A DNA stretch of 64,000 nucleotides, from contig JAEUSP010000117.1 of assembly GCA_016788565.1 (NCBI GenBank), forward strand, positions 1 through 64,000. The letters are read 5' to 3'. Position 1 is the first letter of the stretch, and each line of letters starts with the position of its first letter. This document shows positions 60,656 through 64,000 of the stretch, piece after piece. This stretch comes from Chlorobiota bacterium (lineage in GTDB: Bacteria > Bacteroidota > Ignavibacteria > OLB7). The position numbers and the translations under genes are program-made. Below the pieces are notes generated by a model. That model did no database searches and had not been told where the DNA came from. It saw nothing but the letters and a program-made list of their open reading frames with translations.

Positions 60656-61468
60656 ATGCCATTTCTTGACCGCTACGCCCAAGCGTTTGCGCGCACCGGA
60701 AGCCGGTTGTGCGTTGGGCTGGATACTGACCTTGCAATGCTTCCCGCGATTGTGCAGGAAGCCGATAACCCGATGCTTCTCTTCAACCAAGCTATCGTGG
60801 GTGCCACGGCCGATTTGGCCATTGCCTACAAACCGAACCTTGCGTTCTACGAAGCCGCCGGGCAGCGGGGGATGGACGCGCTGAAAGAAACATTGGCCGT
60901 AATCCCCCCCCACGTCATCAAAATTGCCGATGCCAAACGGGGTGATATTGGCAACACCGCCGAACGCTACGCCCAAGCATTCTTGGAAACACTGCCGTTC
61001 GATGCCATCACCGTCAATCCCTACATGGGGACTGATACGTTGAAGCCCTATTTCAAGTATGAAGGAACCTGCAAGTTCGTCCTTGCGCTTACTTCCAACC
61101 CTGGCTCGCATGAGTTCCAGCGGATTGAGTCGGCGGGGAAGCCAATGTACCTGCATGTGATTGACCGCTGCTTGGATGCCTTCGGCTCCACCGGCGATTT
61201 GGGCTTTGTGGTGGGCGCAACTCACCCGGAAGAGCTTGCACAAATCCGCGAACACGTTGGCCCAGATATTCCGTTGCTGATCCCCGGCGTTGGGGCGCAA
61301 GGGGGGGATGCAGCGGCGGTGATTGCTGCCAACAACCGTGGCGCAGCCTTCATCAACGTCTCGCGGGGGATTATTGCCGCAAGCAAGGGGGATGACTTCG
61401 CCGCCGCCGCACGCGCCGCCGCGCTGAAGTTCGCCGAAGAATTGCGGGATGAAGTCCCCGCCACCTAA
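60656..61468 (+). CDS. pyrF: Orotidine 5'-phosphate decarboxylase (type 2)
   Basis: 270 residues, the size of the longer type 2 subfamily. It decarboxylates OMP to UMP, the last step of pyrimidine synthesis. The catalytic Asp-Lys-Asp set is in IADAKRGDIGNTAERYAQAF. Other landmarks are RLCVGLDTDLAMLP, AIAYKPNLAFYEAAG, NPYMGTDTLKPYF, FVVGATHPEEL, IPGVGAQGGD and FINVSRGII, which cover the barrel's phosphate-binding end. It lies 75 bases after the M48 gene and 32 bases before the DUF2851 gene. Confidence 0.95.
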   Translation: MPFLDRYAQAFARTGSRLCVGLDTDLAMLPAIVQEADNPMLLFNQAIVGATADLAIAYKPNLAFYEAAGQRGMDALKETLAVIPPHVIKIADAKRGDIGNTAERYAQAFLETLPFDAITVNPYMGTDTLKPYFKYEGTCKFVLALTSNPGSHEFQRIESAGKPMYLHVIDRCLDAFGSTGDLGFVVGATHPEELAQIREHVGPDIPLLIPGVGAQGGDAAAVIAANNRGAAFINVSRGIIAASKGDDFAAAARAAALKFAEELRDEVPAT

Positions 61469-61500
61469 CGCACTTTTTTTTCACCGCTCCCTGCGCTGCA

Positions 61501-62793
61501 ATGGACGATCCCTGCACCAAAGAATCTGCCCTCTATCCGCTCTGGACCCAGCAGGCCGTGCCGGGGATGGAGTTCCTGTGCCGGGGCGGCGAGCGGATTC
61601 ATCTGCTTTCGCCGGGGCACCGCAACAATGGCCCCGGCCCAGATTTTTTGGATGCGGTGATGTTGGTGAACGGCGTGCTGAAAACCGGGGCCGTGGAGAT
61701 GCACCGCCAAGAAAGCGATTGGTTCCTGCATGGCCACCAGCACGACCCCGCCTACCAGCAGGTGATCCTTCACGTGGTTGCCCAGCTGTCGGGGACGGCG
61801 CAATTGCCGATTCCAACGCTCTGTTCGTCGCAATTGCTTTGCGCGCCGGAAACAGAATCGCCGCAATCGGTGTTCCCTGGTTCGGCTGCGGCTTCGGTTT
61901 CCTCCGATCTGCTTCGGGACCTTTCGTGGGGAAGATTTCTTCGGCGCGCAACCGAGATTGTACGGACGCGGCAGGATGCGCCAGTTGGAACTCACCTGCG
62001 CCACCAGTTCATCCGCCGGACGTTCGATGCGCTTGGTTTCAGCCGCAACCGTGCGCCGATGCAGCGGCTTGCCGATGAAGTTGCAATCGGCCAAGAACCA
62101 AGCCTTCGCGCCGCGTCGTTCCAGCAGCTTGCCCGTGCGATTATCGGGAGTGCCGGATATCCAACCGAACGGTTGCAACGGGTTGGCGCGGCGGTGTTCG
62201 GCCAGGGAAGAACCCAGGCAATGCTTGCTTCGCTTCCCGCGCCAATTTCTGGGCTTCAGTGGGATGCCCGTTCGCGCCCGCACAACTTGCCGGAGTATCG
62301 GTTGTGGTCGGCGGCGTTGCTGCTGTTCGACCTTCATCAGCATCAACTTCTCCCCGCTCTTTTCCAGATTTTGCTCAGCCAGCCAACTCCGTTTCAATCG
62401 TTGGTTGCGCGGCTGCAGCAGTGGGGTGGGCTTGGGGGATTGCTTGGCGACGACCGCGCCGGCGAAGTAGTTCTGAACGCCTTCCTTCCGGTGGCACTGG
62501 CCGGCGGCTTGCTGGCCGAACGGAACGATATACTCCGTGCCGCGTGCATCTGCTACCGAACATTGCCCACCTTCGTGACCAACCGATTGATCCGTTCGGT
62601 TGAGGAACGCTACCTTCGCCGGGAACGATTGGTTGGTGCGTTTTGGCAGCAAGGTGCTATCGAGTTCTACCAACGCTACGTCCAGCCGGACCGTTCGGGC
62701 CTTTCGTTTGTCGCCGATCCGTTCGGCAATCCTTACACTATTCAACAGCGATTTTCCAACTATGCCAACAGCCACGTTTACCAACTTTCTTGA
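61501..62793 (+). CDS. DUF2851-family protein
   Basis: 430 residues. The N-terminal part matches DUF2851: LYPLWTQQAVPGMEFLCRGG, SPGHRNNGPGPDFLDAVMLV, GAVEMHRQESDWFLHGHQHD and AYQQVILHVVAQLSG. The family is common in Bacteroidota and Chlorobiota. The GPDF and EMH ... DW ... H ... D signature has invariant acidic and histidine residues that could form a nuclease-like metal site, but no function has been shown. The last 32 bases overlap the start of the next gene in another frame, so the two are probably co-transcribed. Confidence 0.85.
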   Translation: MDDPCTKESALYPLWTQQAVPGMEFLCRGGERIHLLSPGHRNNGPGPDFLDAVMLVNGVLKTGAVEMHRQESDWFLHGHQHDPAYQQVILHVVAQLSGTAQLPIPTLCSSQLLCAPETESPQSVFPGSAAASVSSDLLRDLSWGRFLRRATEIVRTRQDAPVGTHLRHQFIRRTFDALGFSRNRAPMQRLADEVAIGQEPSLRAASFQQLARAIIGSAGYPTERLQRVGAAVFGQGRTQAMLASLPAPISGLQWDARSRPHNLPEYRLWSAALLLFDLHQHQLLPALFQILLSQPTPFQSLVARLQQWGGLGGLLGDDRAGEVVLNAFLPVALAGGLLAERNDILRAACICYRTLPTFVTNRLIRSVEERYLRRERLVGAFWQQGAIEFYQRYVQPDRSGLSFVADPFGNPYTIQQRFSNYANSHVYQLS

Positions 62794-64000
62794 CCGGTCG
62801 CGCACCCTCAGCGATGTACGCGCCGCAAGCTCACTGCTCCATTGGGATCAAGAAACCTACATGCCCGATGGAGCCGCCGCCGTCCGTGCCGAGCAATCGG
62901 CAACGCTGGATACCCTTGCCCACCAAATGTCCACCTCGGGTGAGTATGCCGCGCTGATGGAAACCGTCCGCGAAGAAGCAGAGCGGGGGGAATTGGAGCA
63001 GTGGGAGCAGGCGGTGGTGAAGGAATCCTACCGTGAGTTCGAGCGTTCCCGGAAACTTCCCGATGAGTTCGTTCGGGAGATGTCGCGGGCGCAATCGCTG
63101 GCGCATCATGCTTGGAAGAAAGGGCGCGAGCAGCAGGACTTCGGAATCTTTGCTCCATCGCTGGAGCAGATTGTTGCGCTGAAACGCCAAGCCGCCGAAT
63201 ACTACGGCTACACCGAAAACCCGTACGACGCGCTGATTGACCAGTACGAGCCGGGGATGACCGCCGCCGAATTGCGCCCAGTGTTCGACCGCCTGCGCGA
63301 AGGGACCGGGGCCTTGCTGCAAAAAATTGCTGGCTTCGGTGCTGCCCCCGACGACTCCGTTCTCTTCACCGATTTCGATGCCGACCAGCAGTTGGCGTTC
63401 TCCAAAAAGATCATTCAGCAACTCGGCTTCGATTTCAACATCGGGCGGGTTGATCTTTCGGCACATCCATTTTGCACCTCGTTCGGCAGCAGTGATGTTC
63501 GCCTAACAACCCGAATCTTCCGCAACGACCTTCGAAGCTGCCTGTTTGGGCTGATGCACGAAGCCGGGCATGGGATGTACGAGCAAGGGTTTGCGCCGCA
63601 CTTGATCCGCACGCCGCTGGCGGGGGGGGCCTCGATGGGAATCCACGAATCGCAGTCGTTGTTGTGGGAGAATATGGTTGGGCGTTCGGAAGAATTTTGG
63701 AGCTGGGCGTTCCCGCAGCTTGCCGCAACGTTCCCAACGCAGCTTGTCGGGCTTGATTCGTTCAGCTTCTTCCAAAGCATCAACGTGATGAAGCCAAGTT
63801 TCATCCGTGTGGAGGCCGACGAGCTGACCTACAACATGCACATCATCCTCCGGTTCCAGATTGAGGACGACCTGATAAACGGGCGGATGAGCGTGGCCGA
63901 CATCCCTGCGGTGTGGAATCAAAAAAGCCAGGAATATCTGGGCATTGTTCCGCCGAACGATTCGTTGGGGTGCTTGCAGGACATCCATTGGTCCTTTGGC
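62762..64000 (+). CDS. M32-family metallocarboxypeptidase, 3' end beyond window
   Basis: The frame is open from ATG 62762 to the window end (413 codons; the family is about 500). It removes C-terminal residues from peptides in the cytoplasm. The N-terminal helices read VRAASSLLHWDQETYMPDGA, the hallmark of thermostable carboxypeptidase 1 (Taq-type), and the zinc motif is HEAGH (266-270) in LMHEAGHGMYEQG. GGASMGIHESQSLLWENMVG follows with the downstream Glu ligand, then IRVEADELTYNMHIILRF. Start choice rests on similarity beginning immediately, despite the overlap with the preceding gene. Confidence 0.92.
   Translation, partial: MPTATFTNFLDRSRTLSDVRAASSLLHWDQETYMPDGAAAVRAEQSATLDTLAHQMSTSGEYAALMETVREEAERGELEQWEQAVVKESYREFERSRKLPDEFVREMSRAQSLAHHAWKKGREQQDFGIFAPSLEQIVALKRQAAEYYGYTENPYDALIDQYEPGMTAAELRPVFDRLREGTGALLQKIAGFGAAPDDSVLFTDFDADQQLAFSKKIIQQLGFDFNIGRVDLSAHPFCTSFGSSDVRLTTRIFRNDLRSCLFGLMHEAGHGMYEQGFAPHLIRTPLAGGASMGIHESQSLLWENMVGRSEEFWSWAFPQLAATFPTQLVGLDSFSFFQSINVMKPSFIRVEADELTYNMHIILRFQIEDDLINGRMSVADIPAVWNQKSQEYLGIVPPNDSLGCLQDIHWSFG

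Noticed and set aside
61465-62805. Minus-strand frame of 446 codons opposite the DUF2851 gene
   Set aside because: Plus-strand DUF2851 motifs are clear, and the antisense product shows no known features.

Overview
The window looks like a chromosomal segment of a G+C-rich, Gram-negative member of the Bacteroidota/Chlorobiota superphylum. I infer this mainly from five secreted proteins that end in type IX secretion (T9SS) sorting domains, from weak or absent Shine-Dalgarno sequences at many starts, and from an outer-membrane polysaccharide export system. A Kapabacteria- or Ignavibacteria-like lineage is my best guess, but no rRNA is present to settle it.

Layout. 1-7600: the edge of an IS3-type element, then one truncated and four complete tandem paralogues. 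Each complete copy has a signal peptide, exactly seven propeller-type repeats and a near-identical T9SS C-terminus. 7700-9800: a glycosyltransferase and a NUDIX hydrolase. 9900-13350: an A+T-rich island (unknown protein, cupin, CPA1 Na+/H+ antiporter), where the cupin-antiporter pair is bracketed by two copies of a short inverted-repeat element. 13500-24050: housekeeping genes (PAP2 phosphatase, desaturase, prfB with its programmed +1 frameshift, aroQ, aroC, asd, a DUF4397 lipoprotein, rlmN, a membrane Fe-S protein). 24060-26340: a DUF559 endonuclease gene between two 90-bp direct repeats, and a Fic-family gene preceded by an iterated operator-like array. 26353-31409: tRNA-Leu(CAG), an exported protein, and the conserved ffh-rpsP-rimM-trmD-rplS cluster. 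31701-36013: a small exported protein and uvrA.

36237-54678 is a nearly continuous plus-strand polysaccharide locus. It carries UDP-HexNAc dehydrogenase, UDP-GlcNAc 2-epimerase, Wza-like export protein, a possible Wzi-like barrel, a Wzz-like co-polymerase, Wzy, Wzx, five family 2 or 4 glycosyltransferases and a polyprenyl-phosphate sugar-1-phosphate transferase. Together these could make a ManNAcA-type precursor, prime the lipid carrier, extend, flip, polymerise and export a capsule or exopolysaccharide. 54777-64000 returns to housekeeping genes: accA, a degenerate pseudouridine-synthase homologue, a cupin, truA, an M48 peptidase, pyrF, a DUF2851 protein and an M32 carboxypeptidase cut by the window end.

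Intergenic DNA is unusually rich in short dispersed elements. I could distinguish at least five families by eye. The most interesting points are a terminal-inverted-repeat element whose right end carries a TATAA-like sequence facing the next gene, the repeat-flanked DUF559 gene, the Fic operator array with a non-canonical Fic motif, a pseudouridine-synthase homologue without its catalytic Asp, and the tandem seven-repeat T9SS protein array.
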